From contig NZ_JACONT010000032.1 of assembly GCF_014358075.1 (NCBI RefSeq), positions 1 through 47,869 on the forward strand: 47,869 nucleotides of DNA. The letters are read 5' to 3'. The stretch comes from Sphingomonas albertensis. Its GTDB lineage: Bacteria > Pseudomonadota > Alphaproteobacteria > Sphingomonadales > Sphingomonadaceae. Every line of letters starts with the position of its first letter. The first letter of the stretch is position 1. The notes below the pieces were generated by a model. That model was not told where the DNA came from. It searched no databases and saw nothing but the letters and a program-made list of their open reading frames with translations. This document shows positions 1-8,696 of this stretch, in pieces. The position numbers were made by a program, and so were the translations under genes.

Positions 1-846
1 TCACTCCGCCGGAAAATCCGCCCCAAGGCTGTCCGCCTTATGCGCCTCGATCTCCTTCAACCGCCCGGCCATCTTCTCGACGACCGCATCATACCCCCAG
101 GCCCCCAGCACCAGATGCCGCGGCGGGTTCGCCCCCTCGGTCAGCGCGATCATCGCCGCGCCGGCCCGCACCGGATCGCCGGCCTGCGTCCCGCTGATAT
201 CCCGCGTGCTGTCGAGCCGCTTGCCGGCCGTCTCCGCATAGTCCGCGATCTTCACGGGCGTCTGCTTCAGCGACCGCCCCGCCCAATCCGTCCGGAACGG
301 CCCCGGCTCGACACACGTCACGGCAATCCCGAGCGGCTTCACCTCGGCGAGCAGCGCGTCGGAGAAGCCCTCCACCGCATGCTTCGACGCGGCGTAATAT
401 CCCGAGCCCGGGAACCCGACCAACCCGGCGACCGACGTGATGTTGATCACATGCCCGCTCTTCTGACCGCGCATGATCGGCAACACCGCCCGCGTAAGCG
501 CGAACAGCCCGAACACGTTCGCATCGAACTGCGCGCGGATTTCGGAGTCCTCGCCCTCTTCGATCGACGCCTGATAGCCATAGCCCGCATTGTTCACGAG
601 CACGTCGATCCGCCCGAACTTCGCCTGCGCATGCGCGACCGCATCTTCGATCTGAGCCTGATCGGTGACGTCGAGTGACACGGCGAGCGCACGATCCTCA
701 ACGCCCTCCGCGAGATCGGCCACCCGCCCCGCATCGCGCGCGGTAACCACCGCACGCCAACCGCGCGCGAGCACGAGCTTGGCGAGTTCGCGACCGAAAC
801 CGGTCGAGCAGCCGGAAATGAACCAGACGGGCGTGTCGGAGGCCAT
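1..846 (-). CDS. SDR family NAD(P)-dependent oxidoreductase
   Basis: A 281-residue classical short-chain dehydrogenase/reductase. Visible motifs are the Rossmann glycine motif SGCSTGFG (residues 11-18), NNAG (85-88), the serine of NITSVAG near 138 and the catalytic YAASK (Tyr151, Lys155). The family reduces or oxidises alcohol/ketone substrates with NAD(P)H in the cytoplasm; the substrate cannot be read from sequence. The ATG at 846 is chosen because the Rossmann strand begins a few residues later, and the 38 codons upstream look like non-coding arginine-rich translation. It is divergent from ada with 113 bp between. The fold and catalytic residues are clear; the specific function is unknown. 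Confidence 0.93.
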   Translation of the reverse strand: MASDTPVWFISGCSTGFGRELAKLVLARGWRAVVTARDAGRVADLAEGVEDRALAVSLDVTDQAQIEDAVAHAQAKFGRIDVLVNNAGYGYQASIEEGEDSEIRAQFDANVFGLFALTRAVLPIMRGQKSGHVINITSVAGLVGFPGSGYYAASKHAVEGFSDALLAEVKPLGIAVTCVEPGPFRTDWAGRSLKQTPVKIADYAETAGKRLDSTRDISGTQAGDPVRAGAAMIALTEGANPPRHLVLGAWGYDAVVEKMAGRLKEIEAHKADSLGADFPAE

Positions 847-959
847 GAGACATCTTTCGTTAGGGGGTATGGGCAAAGAACGGCCGGGCCGCCCATTCGG
901 GTCCGCTTTGATCGCAAGCCGCGGGATGCGCGCGCGTCGCGACCGGCTATACCGATCCA

Positions 960-1988
960 ATGAGCACCGCCCCCGACACCGACACCGCCTGGACCGCGTT
1001 CGAAGCCCGCGACCGCGCGTGGGACGGCCGGTTCGTCGTCGGCGTCAAGACCACCGGCATCTACTGCAAGCCAAGCTGCCCCGCGCGCCACCCCAAGCGC
1101 GAGAACGTCACCTTCCACCCCGACCCAGCCAGCGCCCGCGCCGCCGGCTTCCGCGCCTGCCTGCGCTGCACGCCGGACGAAGTCGGTCGCGACCGTATCG
1201 CTGTCGCCGCCGCCATCGCATTGCTCGAAGCCGCCGAAGACCGCCTCTCGCTCGACGCGGTCGCAGCCAACGTCGGCTACGCGCCGCACCATTTCCACCG
1301 CCTGTTCAAGCGCGCTACCGGCGTCACGCCCGCCGCCTATGCCCGCGCGCTCCGCACCGGCCGTGCGGCAAACGCCCTATCGGAGGATTCGACCGTGACC
1401 GAAGCGATCTACGACGCCGGCTATTCCGCCCCGAGCCGATTCTACGAGGCGGACGCCAAACGGCTTGGCATGGCCCCCAGCGCCTGGGCACGCGGCGGCG
1501 AAGGCGTCACGATCCGCTGGGCGACTGCAGACACGAGCCTCGGCGCACTGTTCGTCGCCGCCACCGACCAGGGCCTGTGCCGCGTGTCGTTCGACGAGGA
1601 TGCCGAAGACCTCCGCCGTCGCTTTCCCAACGCCACGATCGAACCGGGCGACGCAGCGCTAGCCAACCTAGCCGCGCAGGTCGTCGCCGCCGTCGAATCC
1701 CCCGATCGCGACCACGATCTCCCGCTGGATGTCCGCGGCACCGCGTTCCAGGAAGCCATCTGGCAGGCGTTGCGCACCATCCCGATCGGCGAAACCCGCA
1801 CCTATAGCGAACTCGCCGCGCTCGCCGGCCGCCCCGCTGCGGTCCGCGCCGCCGGCACCGCGTGCGGGCAGAACCCGGTCTCGATCGTCATCCCCTGCCA
1901 CCGTGCACAGCGGATCGGCGGCGCGCTCGGCGGCTATGCCTATGGGCTGGACCGCAAACGGGCGTTGATCGAACGCGAAAGGGGTTAG
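960..1988 (+). CDS. ada: Ada: bifunctional DNA repair methyltransferase / transcriptional regulator
   Basis: A 342-residue protein with the full Ada layout. The N-terminal methylphosphotriester domain has four zinc cysteines (Cys36, Cys40, Cys67, Cys70; Cys36 is the expected phosphotriester methyl acceptor). An AraC-type helix-turn-helix domain spans about 75-170, and the C-terminal O6-methylguanine methyltransferase domain carries the acceptor motif IPCHR with Cys313. The family removes methyl groups from DNA and, once methylated, activates the adaptive response. The ATG at 960 directly precedes the conserved start; no strong Shine-Dalgarno is seen. No clear Ada box is visible in the 113-bp gap to the divergent SDR gene. 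Confidence 0.96.
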   Translation: MSTAPDTDTAWTAFEARDRAWDGRFVVGVKTTGIYCKPSCPARHPKRENVTFHPDPASARAAGFRACLRCTPDEVGRDRIAVAAAIALLEAAEDRLSLDAVAANVGYAPHHFHRLFKRATGVTPAAYARALRTGRAANALSEDSTVTEAIYDAGYSAPSRFYEADAKRLGMAPSAWARGGEGVTIRWATADTSLGALFVAATDQGLCRVSFDEDAEDLRRRFPNATIEPGDAALANLAAQVVAAVESPDRDHDLPLDVRGTAFQEAIWQALRTIPIGETRTYSELAALAGRPAAVRAAGTACGQNPVSIVIPCHRAQRIGGALGGYAYGLDRKRALIERERG

Positions 1989-1991
1989 GCG

Positions 1992-3551
1992 TCACCCGGC
2001 CGGAGGCGTCTCGGCAACCCCGTCCTGTCCCGGTCCGAGCAACCGCAACGCCTCGGGGCCGATCTTGCCGGATTCCAGGATCGTGATCAGCCGCGCGGCA
2101 GGATTGTCCGCCGGCATATGCGGGTCGAAGGCGAGCGGACGCAAGGTCCGCTTGGCGTCCTCCGCATCGCCGTCGCGTATCTCCTGCGCGGCGACCTTGA
2201 ACCGCAACTCGGGATCCTGCGGCACGAGTTCGAGCGCGCGCTTCACGCCATCGATCGCAATCTTGGTCGGCGGCGTACGTTCCGCGCCGAAGCTGTCATA
2301 ATATAGCGACAACGCCTCGGCATCGTCGGGCGCGAGGCGGTTGGCCTTGACGACCCAGATCCGCGCTTTCTTCCACGCGTCGGCATCCTTGGTGGACGCG
2401 GCACTTGCCCGGCGAAGGTGAATCCTCGCCTTGTAGAGCAGCGCCTGCGCCATCTTAGGGTCGGCGGCGAGTGCGCGGTCCACGGCCGCTTCGGCATCGT
2501 CGTCCTGAACCGCGTCATACGCCATCTCGGCGAACCAGCCCTGCGCCACGGGATCGGTCGGATAGGTCGCCGCGATCGCCTTGGCCCGCGTGTAGATCGG
2601 TTGCGCCGTCTTGTTGTTCACGCCGCGCTCGGACTCCATGCGAAGGGCCATCAACGCTTCGGCGCCCGCACTCACGGGTTCGACGGTGATCTTCGGATCG
2701 GGGAGGCGCGAATAGGCGATCTTGATGCCGGGGATCCTCGATTGCGCGAGATAGGCATCGAGCGACCGATCGAGCGCGCGCAGATCGCCGAACGCGGCCC
2801 GTGCCGCCGTGACGCTGGGCACGCCTGTGTTCAACGCATCGAGATAGCGCCGGAACGTCGCGCCGCGTGCCGGATCGAACATGATATAGTGCGTCAGCAG
2901 CCAGCCGCGTGCGTAGAGCGAGCCACGCTCCTCGTCTGACAACCGGCGCGATCCGGTATCGAACAGGCGCTCGGCCGACAGTCCACGCGTATTGAACAGG
3001 CTGTATGCCCGGTGCTGCGCCGCCACGCCGACCATGACGCCGTCCTTTTCGAACCGTGCGGTCGAGACGAACTCGGCATAGCCTTCGGAGAACCAGGCGG
3101 GATAGGCGGCGGCGAACGTGCCGAGCAGGAAATGATGCGCGTATTCGTGAAACAGCACGATCTGCGGCTGCAAATCGCCATCCCCGCCGCCGGAGCGGGG
3201 CGTGAAGGCGATCGATCCGCTCACGCGCGGCACATAGAACCCGGCGACGTTGGCACTGCCCTTGCCCATCAACTTGCGGACATCGCTCGCCGTGTTGACG
3301 ACATAGACGGTCACCCGGTTCGTGCCCGGTTCGGCGGGCGGGGTGTTGGCACGGTGCAGGATACGCATCACGCCATCGAACTGTTCGAGTTGCGTCGCGG
3401 TCTTGCGCAATGCCGCCTCGCCGACGCTCGAATAGACGACGAAATGGTCGGAGGTGGCCCGCAACCACTTGGCCTCCGACGCGGCCGAGACGCAGGCCGC
3501 ACTCGTCGCTGCGAGCACCGCGATACCGCGAACCCATCCCGAAACACGCAT
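1992..3551 (-). CDS. Secreted zinc metallopeptidase-like protein with TPR repeats
   Basis: A 519-residue protein starting with a signal peptide (residues 1 to about 24, VLAATSAACVSAAS). HEYAHH at 135-140 is a canonical HExxH zinc site, followed about 20 residues later by EGYAEF (Glu156/Glu160), the usual place of the third ligand in gluzincins. The C-terminal half (about 300-519) has helical repeats of TPR style. It is probably a periplasmic or surface peptidase; the substrate is unknown. The ATG at 3551 is chosen over one 17 codons upstream because it places the signal peptide at the N-terminus. It is convergent with ada, with 3 bp between the stop codons, and lies downstream of a serine protease gene on the same strand. 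Confidence 0.82.
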   Translation of the reverse strand: MRVSGWVRGIAVLAATSAACVSAASEAKWLRATSDHFVVYSSVGEAALRKTATQLEQFDGVMRILHRANTPPAEPGTNRVTVYVVNTASDVRKLMGKGSANVAGFYVPRVSGSIAFTPRSGGGDGDLQPQIVLFHEYAHHFLLGTFAAAYPAWFSEGYAEFVSTARFEKDGVMVGVAAQHRAYSLFNTRGLSAERLFDTGSRRLSDEERGSLYARGWLLTHYIMFDPARGATFRRYLDALNTGVPSVTAARAAFGDLRALDRSLDAYLAQSRIPGIKIAYSRLPDPKITVEPVSAGAEALMALRMESERGVNNKTAQPIYTRAKAIAATYPTDPVAQGWFAEMAYDAVQDDDAEAAVDRALAADPKMAQALLYKARIHLRRASAASTKDADAWKKARIWVVKANRLAPDDAEALSLYYDSFGAERTPPTKIAIDGVKRALELVPQDPELRFKVAAQEIRDGDAEDAKRTLRPLAFDPHMPADNPAARLITILESGKIGPEALRLLGPGQDGVAETPPAG

Positions 3552-3649
3552 CGTCACGCCCCTTTGCCGAGCGTCATGCCGACGCTTCGTTCTTTGGCGC
3601 AACCGAGCAGATTCCGGGGCGGTAATCTATCCGTTCCGTCCGATGCCGA

Positions 3650-5167
3650 TCATTTTGCCGATTTGCAGGAATAGACGAGCTTTTCGTTCGGCAGCGGTGG
3701 CAACACCGCGCGGATCGCCGCCTGTTGACCCGCGAGCCGACCCAGCGCGGCGTCGTCCATGTTGCAGACGTTCGGCACGACACCCCGCGCGGTCCGCGCG
3801 GCGGTCATCCCCGCCGCCGACAGCAGATAGCGCGTGTTCGAATAGATCCGCGTTGCCGGATCGAACGACAGGACGGAGACGGTCTGCTCGTCGTCGGGCA
3901 CGAGCACGCGGTCGAAGCGGCCGCCCCCATTGCTGTTTTGCGCGCCGACATATTGCGTCTTGCCGTTCACGCAGCCCTTCGCACCCCAGTCGATCGGCAC
4001 GTCCTCGCTGGACGAGATCGTGATCCGGCTGCGTTCGGGGATCAGCGTGCAGATCAGCTTGCCGAGCGCGGCGTCGGGCGTCGAGATGCGGGTCTTCGGG
4101 AGCGCCGACAGGGGGACGTCGACCTCGCCCGAGGGTCGCAGCACGAACACGATGATGGCGACCAGCACGCTGACGCCGCCGACCGACACCGCCCAGATCG
4201 CCTGCCGCCGCTGGCCCCGCGATTCGAGCAGCCCGGCGCTGCCGATCACGAGCGCCCCCGCCACCAGCAGCAGCCCGGCGATCGCCATCACGTTCTCGCG
4301 ACTGCGCGACGCCTCGGTCCGTGCTTTCTCCAGCGCCACCTCGCGGGTCATCGCATCCTGTGTGGCGGCGTCGCGCTTGGCTGACGCAGCATCCGCGGTC
4401 GCCCGCGCATCCGCGTCGGCGTCCTGCCGCAAGCGATCCTCGATCGAGCTACATCCCGTCCCGATCGACGCATAGGGCTGTTTCGCCTCGCGCAGGAACC
4501 CGGCCAGCTCCGTATCCGCGATCGCGAACCCGAACGTCGAGTCGCCCTCCTCCCCACGCGTGATGGCAGAATTCACCCCGATCACCCGCCCGCAGCGATC
4601 GAGCAGAGGACCACCCGAATTACCACGCGCAATACTCGCCGTATGCAGCAAAACCTCCACACCGCTCAGCACGCGGCGGCCCGAAAGCACGCCCTCCGAC
4701 CGCACCGGCGTCATCGGCCGGATATAGTCCGCCGCCGACCGTGCCGTCGCCAGGTCGACGTTGCCGGGGAAGCCGAGCGACACCACAGCATCGCCCTCGC
4801 TCATCGGGCCGGTATAGAGCGGGCTCGGCGGCAGGCGTGCGCCGGTGAACTCGATCAGCGCCAGGTCGCGCTGCGAATCATATGCGATCACCTTGCCCTG
4901 ATAGGATTTGTCGCCCTCGGTCGGCACGATGCCGACGACCACGTTGTCGGGATAGCGTTCGGCGAGATCGACGACGTGCGCGTTGGTGACGATCCGGTTG
5001 GGTGCGATCGCAAAGCCGCTGCCGTGCCCGAACCCGACCACCTGATCGTCGACCACCGCGATCGTCACGACGCGCACCACGCCGCGACCGGCGGCGGCGA
5101 TGTCGTCGGCCGACGCGGAACTGGCCAACCCGAAAGTCAGCGCGAGGAGGAGCAGCAGGCGGGTCAT
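3650..5167 (-). CDS. Membrane-tethered trypsin-like (HtrA-type) serine protease
   Basis: A 505-residue protein. The signal peptide (1-20) is followed by an S1C-type protease domain with His64 (TNAHVV), Asp101 (QRDLAL) and Ser184 (GNSGGP), so the triad is complete. Residues 245-290 are a charged Ala/Asp/Arg-rich helix that looks like a coiled coil. Two membrane segments lie at about 292-312 and 323-343, joined by a short basic loop. The last 160 residues form a separate domain with cysteines at 373, 399, 468 and 501. No PDZ domain is seen, unlike DegP/DegS. Topology suggests that the protease and the C-terminal domain both face the periplasm. Substrate unknown. Confidence 0.88.
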   Translation of the reverse strand: MTRLLLLLALTFGLASSASADDIAAAGRGVVRVVTIAVVDDQVVGFGHGSGFAIAPNRIVTNAHVVDLAERYPDNVVVGIVPTEGDKSYQGKVIAYDSQRDLALIEFTGARLPPSPLYTGPMSEGDAVVSLGFPGNVDLATARSAADYIRPMTPVRSEGVLSGRRVLSGVEVLLHTASIARGNSGGPLLDRCGRVIGVNSAITRGEEGDSTFGFAIADTELAGFLREAKQPYASIGTGCSSIEDRLRQDADADARATADAASAKRDAATQDAMTREVALEKARTEASRSRENVMAIAGLLLVAGALVIGSAGLLESRGQRRQAIWAVSVGGVSVLVAIIVFVLRPSGEVDVPLSALPKTRISTPDAALGKLICTLIPERSRITISSSEDVPIDWGAKGCVNGKTQYVGAQNSNGGGRFDRVLVPDDEQTVSVLSFDPATRIYSNTRYLLSAAGMTAARTARGVVPNVCNMDDAALGRLAGQQAAIRAVLPPLPNEKLVYSCKSAK

Positions 5168-5302
5168 GCACCAGCCTTCGGGGAGTTCGCGGCGGCGATC
5201 AACCCTAGGCTCTTATCGGAAGACTCCTGCCAATCCGGTTTGGTTAGCGAATTATCAAGTCTTGGTGCCTAACCCATTGGGCAATCATCCAGGGATTTGG
5301 GC

Positions 5303-6853
5303 ATGAGCGCATTCGGGCGTCGTAATGGCATCAGCGGGGGGCAAGCGGCCCGGCCCGCATTCGGCGTCGCACGGCCTATGCAAGGCGGCCCCATGCAAGG
5401 GGGCAACCCCGCGCCGCGTCCCGAACCCGAGGGCGGTTCTCAGTTTCCGCCGATCGACTCGTTGCCGATGCCGGGCGAGACCGACGGTTTCGGCCCCGGC
5501 ACGATGCCCGGCGCGCAGATGGACGCGATGCAGCGCCTGTCGGACAGACAGAATGCCAGTGGTGAGGCCGGCAACAGCCGCGTCGAGGGCTTCGAACAGT
5601 CGATCCACAAGATCAAGGAACAGGTCCTCCCGCGCCTGCTCGAACGCGTCGATCCGGAGGCGGCGGCGACGCTCGGCAAGGACGAACTCGCCGAGGAATT
5701 TCGCCCGATCATCGGCGAAGTGCTCGCCGAGCTGAAGCTGACGCTCAACCGCCGCGAACAGTTCGCGCTGGAGAAGGTGCTGGTCGACGAACTGCTCGGG
5801 CTCGGGCCGTTGGAGGAGCTGCTGGCGGATCCGAACATCACCGACATCATGGTGAACGGGCCGGAGCAGACCTATGTCGAGCGCAAGGGCAAGCTCGAAC
5901 TCGCGCCGATCCAGTTCCGCGACGAGGAGCATCTGTTCCAGATCGCGCAGCGGATCGTGAACTCGGTCGGGCGTCGCGTCGACCAGACCTCGCCGCTCGC
6001 CGATGCGCGCTTGAAGGATGGGTCTCGCGTCAACGTGATCGTGCCCCCGCTGAGCTTGCGCGGCACCGCGATCTCGATCCGTAAGTTTTCGGCCAAACCG
6101 ATCACGCTCGACATGATGGCGGGGTTTGGCTCGATGTCGCCGAAGATGGCGACCGCGCTCAAGATCGCGGGGGCGTCGCGGTTCAACGTCGTCATTTCCG
6201 GCGGTACGGGCTCGGGCAAGACGACGATGCTCAACGCGTTGTCGAAGATGATCGACCCCGGCGAGCGCGTGCTGACGATCGAGGACGCCGCCGAGCTTCG
6301 CCTGCAACAGCCGCACTGGCTCCCGCTCGAAACGCGGCCGGCCAACCTGGAGGGCCAGGGCGAGATCTCGATCCGCGATCTCGTCAAGAACGCGCTGCGC
6401 ATGCGGCCGGACCGGATCATCCTGGGCGAAATTCGTGGCTCCGAGTGTTTCGACATGCTCGCGGCCATGAATACCGGTCACGACGGATCGATGTGCACGC
6501 TCCACGCCAACTCCCCGCGCGAGGCGCTCGCGCGTATGGAGAACATGGTGATGATGTCCGACATCAAGGTGCCGAAGGAAGCGATCTCGCGGCAGATCGC
6601 GGACTCGGTCGAGTTGATCATCCAGGTGAAACGCCTGCGCGACGGCTCGCGCCGGGTGACCAACATCACCGAGGTGATCGGCATGGAGGGCCCGGTGATC
6701 GTCACGCAGGAGCTGTTCAAGTTCGAGTATATGGACGAGTCGGCGGACGGGAAGATCCTAGGGGAATACCGGTCGATGGGGCTCAGACCGTATACGCTGG
6801 AGAAGGCGAAGCAGTTCGGGTTCGATCAGGCGTATCTGGAGGCGTGCCTGTAG
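5303..6853 (+). CDS. cpaF: CpaF/TadA-family type II/IV secretion ATPase
   Basis: A 516-residue hexameric secretion ATPase of the CpaF/TadA branch, which powers Flp (Tad) pilus assembly. The first 100 residues are low-complexity Gly/Pro/Gln-rich. The N-terminal domain (about 100-270) is followed by the RecA-like domain with Walker A GGTGSGKTT (300-308) and the Walker B region MRPDRIILGEIRG. A TTG six bases upstream is in frame, but the ATG at 5303 has AGGG at 5291-5294 with 8-nt spacing. No pilin, cpaA-E or tadB/C gene adjoins it in this window. Family assignment is firm; its role away from a tad locus is open. Confidence 0.93.
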   Translation: MSAFGRRNGISGGQAARPAFGVARPMQGGPMQGGNPAPRPEPEGGSQFPPIDSLPMPGETDGFGPGTMPGAQMDAMQRLSDRQNASGEAGNSRVEGFEQSIHKIKEQVLPRLLERVDPEAAATLGKDELAEEFRPIIGEVLAELKLTLNRREQFALEKVLVDELLGLGPLEELLADPNITDIMVNGPEQTYVERKGKLELAPIQFRDEEHLFQIAQRIVNSVGRRVDQTSPLADARLKDGSRVNVIVPPLSLRGTAISIRKFSAKPITLDMMAGFGSMSPKMATALKIAGASRFNVVISGGTGSGKTTMLNALSKMIDPGERVLTIEDAAELRLQQPHWLPLETRPANLEGQGEISIRDLVKNALRMRPDRIILGEIRGSECFDMLAAMNTGHDGSMCTLHANSPREALARMENMVMMSDIKVPKEAISRQIADSVELIIQVKRLRDGSRRVTNITEVIGMEGPVIVTQELFKFEYMDESADGKILGEYRSMGLRPYTLEKAKQFGFDQAYLEACL

Positions 6854-6892
6854 GGGGCGTTTGCTCATTGAGCTCCACCATACCGAATACCG

Positions 6893-6996
6893 CCACCCCG
6901 GCGGAGGCCGGGGCCCAGTTGGAAAGGTCGCAGTAACGGAGCGCCGTCCGCAGTTGGCGACGTCTCCCAATTGGGCGTCGGCCTCCACCGGGGTGG
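6893..6996. repeat. REP-like inverted repeat, family C
   Basis: An imperfect inverted repeat with arms around CCACCCCGG..GGAGGCC (6893-6922) and GGCCTCCACCGGGGTGG (6966-6996), containing the GGGGCCCAGTTGG-type core also seen at 19518-19627. It could fold into a long hairpin in RNA downstream of cpaF. Confidence 0.75.
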
Positions 6997-7189
6997 TGGG
7001 CCTTGCAAGCGTTTGCGTGATTGTCGCGGGCGCGACAGGGGCAGTGAGCGGTTGGTGGTTAGCGCGCTGATCCCGTTATGCTTGCCCGCCAACCGTTCCC
7101 TCGAGGAAGCGGGTGTCCAGGAGCCACGACCGCGACCCCCCGCGACCCTGCAGGCATGGGTGCGGGTCCCTGGGGATCGACACGACGGG

Positions 7190-7230
7190 CATCGGATCGG
7201 GGGGGCATCGGATCGGGGGGCATCGGATCG
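7190..7230. repeat. Short G-rich tandem repeat (CATCGGATCG + G-run)
   Basis: Three consecutive copies of CATCGGATCG, the first two followed by a run of G, giving 16- and 15-bp units plus a partial third. The G-runs make slippage likely. It lies about 220 bp upstream of the aspartic protease start. Confidence 0.85.
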
Positions 7231-7451
7231 TGCTATTCCTCCTGGGCGGGCCCCTCGTGCTGGCCCGCCGGTGCGGGCGCTCGCGCTGCCCGCCGAAGAG
7301 GCGGTGAGCGACGACCTTTGTTTGCTGGCCCCCTTCCCGCGTCAAACTCCCGTATCGGGGAAGATCGCAGGCGACCTTCGTCGGGTCTCGGGCCCGGTTC
7401 GGCGACGCGCCGGCTTGTACCGCCCCCGCGACCCGCTAGGGACCACCGCAC

Positions 7452-8696
7452 ATGCGCCGTGCCCTTTTCGTCCTCGTCCCGCTGATCGCGGTCCTGTTCG
7501 TTTCCGCGCGCGAGCCTGCGCCTGCACCGGCGCCAGCGGATTCCGCCGCCAATTCCAACGGCGTCTCTCCTGCCGCGCGCGACCGCGGCGTCTATCATCT
7601 CGCGACCGACGCCGAGGCCCGCTGGATCCCGTTCGACCTGACGCCCGGCAACCAGATCCGCTTCACGATGCAGATCGACGGCCGCGACGTCACCGCGATT
7701 CTCGATACCGGCGTCAGCTATACGTTGCTCGCCAAGGCCTCCCCCGCGGTCGACACCGCCAAGCTGGTCGCCGGCGGCAGCGCGACCGCGATCGGCGGAT
7801 CGGTCGCCTTAGGCTGGATGCCGACCCGCAGCGTCGCGCTTGGCGGTCTCGCGCGGACCGGCGGCGGCGTGACGGTCGCCGACCTGCCCGCGATCGCCAC
7901 CGGCAGCGCGTCCGCGGTCGACCTGCTGGTCGGCGCCGACATGCTCGCCGGCCATGCGCTCGACATCGACTATGCCGCCAAGCGCTTCCGCCTGATCCGC
8001 TCGGGCCGCCTCCCGTTCAAGGGCGAGACCGCACCCTTGCGTGTCTCCACCGAACGCAGCGTCTACGAAAGCGCGCTCACGCTGGGCAACCGGCGGCTCG
8101 CGCCCGTCGTCGTCGATACCGGCGACGGGTCCTCGGTCACCGTCACTGCCGCCGGCTGGCAGGCGGCCGGTCTGAAAGACGTGCGCGTCACTACCGCAAT
8201 CGCGTTCGGGCTCGCGGGACCAGCGGTAAGCGGCCTCGCGATCGTCCCCGATCTCCGCGTTGGCACGATGACCGCGCGTTCCACCGAAGTCCGGATCGAA
8301 CCCGCAGGCGGCTTCTCGCAGGCGATCGGCACCGCCGGCAGGATCGGATCCGGCTTCTTACAGAATTACCGCGTGCTGCTCGATCCCGGCGCGCGCCGCA
8401 TGGTACTCAGCCGCGGCCCGAAGGCCGACACGCCGCCGCTCCGCTCGACCAGCGGGCTGCTCGTCGGTGCCGAACCGGATCGGCTGAAAGTCCTGCACGT
8501 CATGCGCGGCGGCCCCGCGGAAGCCTCGGGCTGGAAGGATGGCGACATGATCTGCGCGATCGACGGCGTACCGATCCCGGCCGACTATCCCACGAGCCCG
8601 CTTACGTCATGGTCGGCCGGCGCCCCCGGCCGCGTCGTCACGCTAGGCCTGTGCGACGGAACGACGCGGCCCCTGACGCTCAAGACCTTCTACTGA
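7452..8696 (+). CDS. Retropepsin-like aspartic protease with PDZ domain
   Basis: A 414-residue exported protein. A signal peptide or membrane anchor (1-19) is followed by an Ala/Pro linker. Two pepsin/retropepsin lobes each carry a DTG motif: ILDTGVSYTLL (Asp85) and VVVDTGDGSS (Asp222), so one chain supplies both catalytic aspartates. A PDZ-like module follows at about 330-400 (LHVMRGGPAEASGWKDGDMI). It probably acts in the periplasm; its substrate is unknown. The stop overlaps the start of the next gene (TGATG at 8694-8698), indicating translational coupling with the glycosyltransferase. Confidence 0.87.
   Translation: MRRALFVLVPLIAVLFVSAREPAPAPAPADSAANSNGVSPAARDRGVYHLATDAEARWIPFDLTPGNQIRFTMQIDGRDVTAILDTGVSYTLLAKASPAVDTAKLVAGGSATAIGGSVALGWMPTRSVALGGLARTGGGVTVADLPAIATGSASAVDLLVGADMLAGHALDIDYAAKRFRLIRSGRLPFKGETAPLRVSTERSVYESALTLGNRRLAPVVVDTGDGSSVTVTAAGWQAAGLKDVRVTTAIAFGLAGPAVSGLAIVPDLRVGTMTARSTEVRIEPAGGFSQAIGTAGRIGSGFLQNYRVLLDPGARRMVLSRGPKADTPPLRSTSGLLVGAEPDRLKVLHVMRGGPAEASGWKDGDMICAIDGVPIPADYPTSPLTSWSAGAPGRVVTLGLCDGTTRPLTLKTFY

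Larger units (their letters stand above)
6854..7451. other. Repeat-containing intergenic region without a convincing gene
   Basis: About 600 bp between cpaF and the aspartic protease gene. It holds a family C palindromic repeat at its left end and a short G-rich tandem repeat near 7190-7230. Open frames here translate to Arg/Gly/Pro-rich sequence typical of unselected high-GC DNA. Promoters for the downstream protease/glycosyltransferase pair should lie in its right part, but no clear consensus is visible. Confidence 0.6.

Noticed and set aside
5285..6505. 406-residue open frame on the minus strand opposite cpaF
   Set aside because: It is rich in Arg, Asp, Leu and His in the pattern typical of antisense high-GC frames, and cpaF is certain.
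6971..8695. N-terminal extension of the glycosyltransferase frame
   Set aside because: It overlaps the aspartic protease in another frame and is Arg/Pro-rich; the true start is the coupled ATG at 8696.
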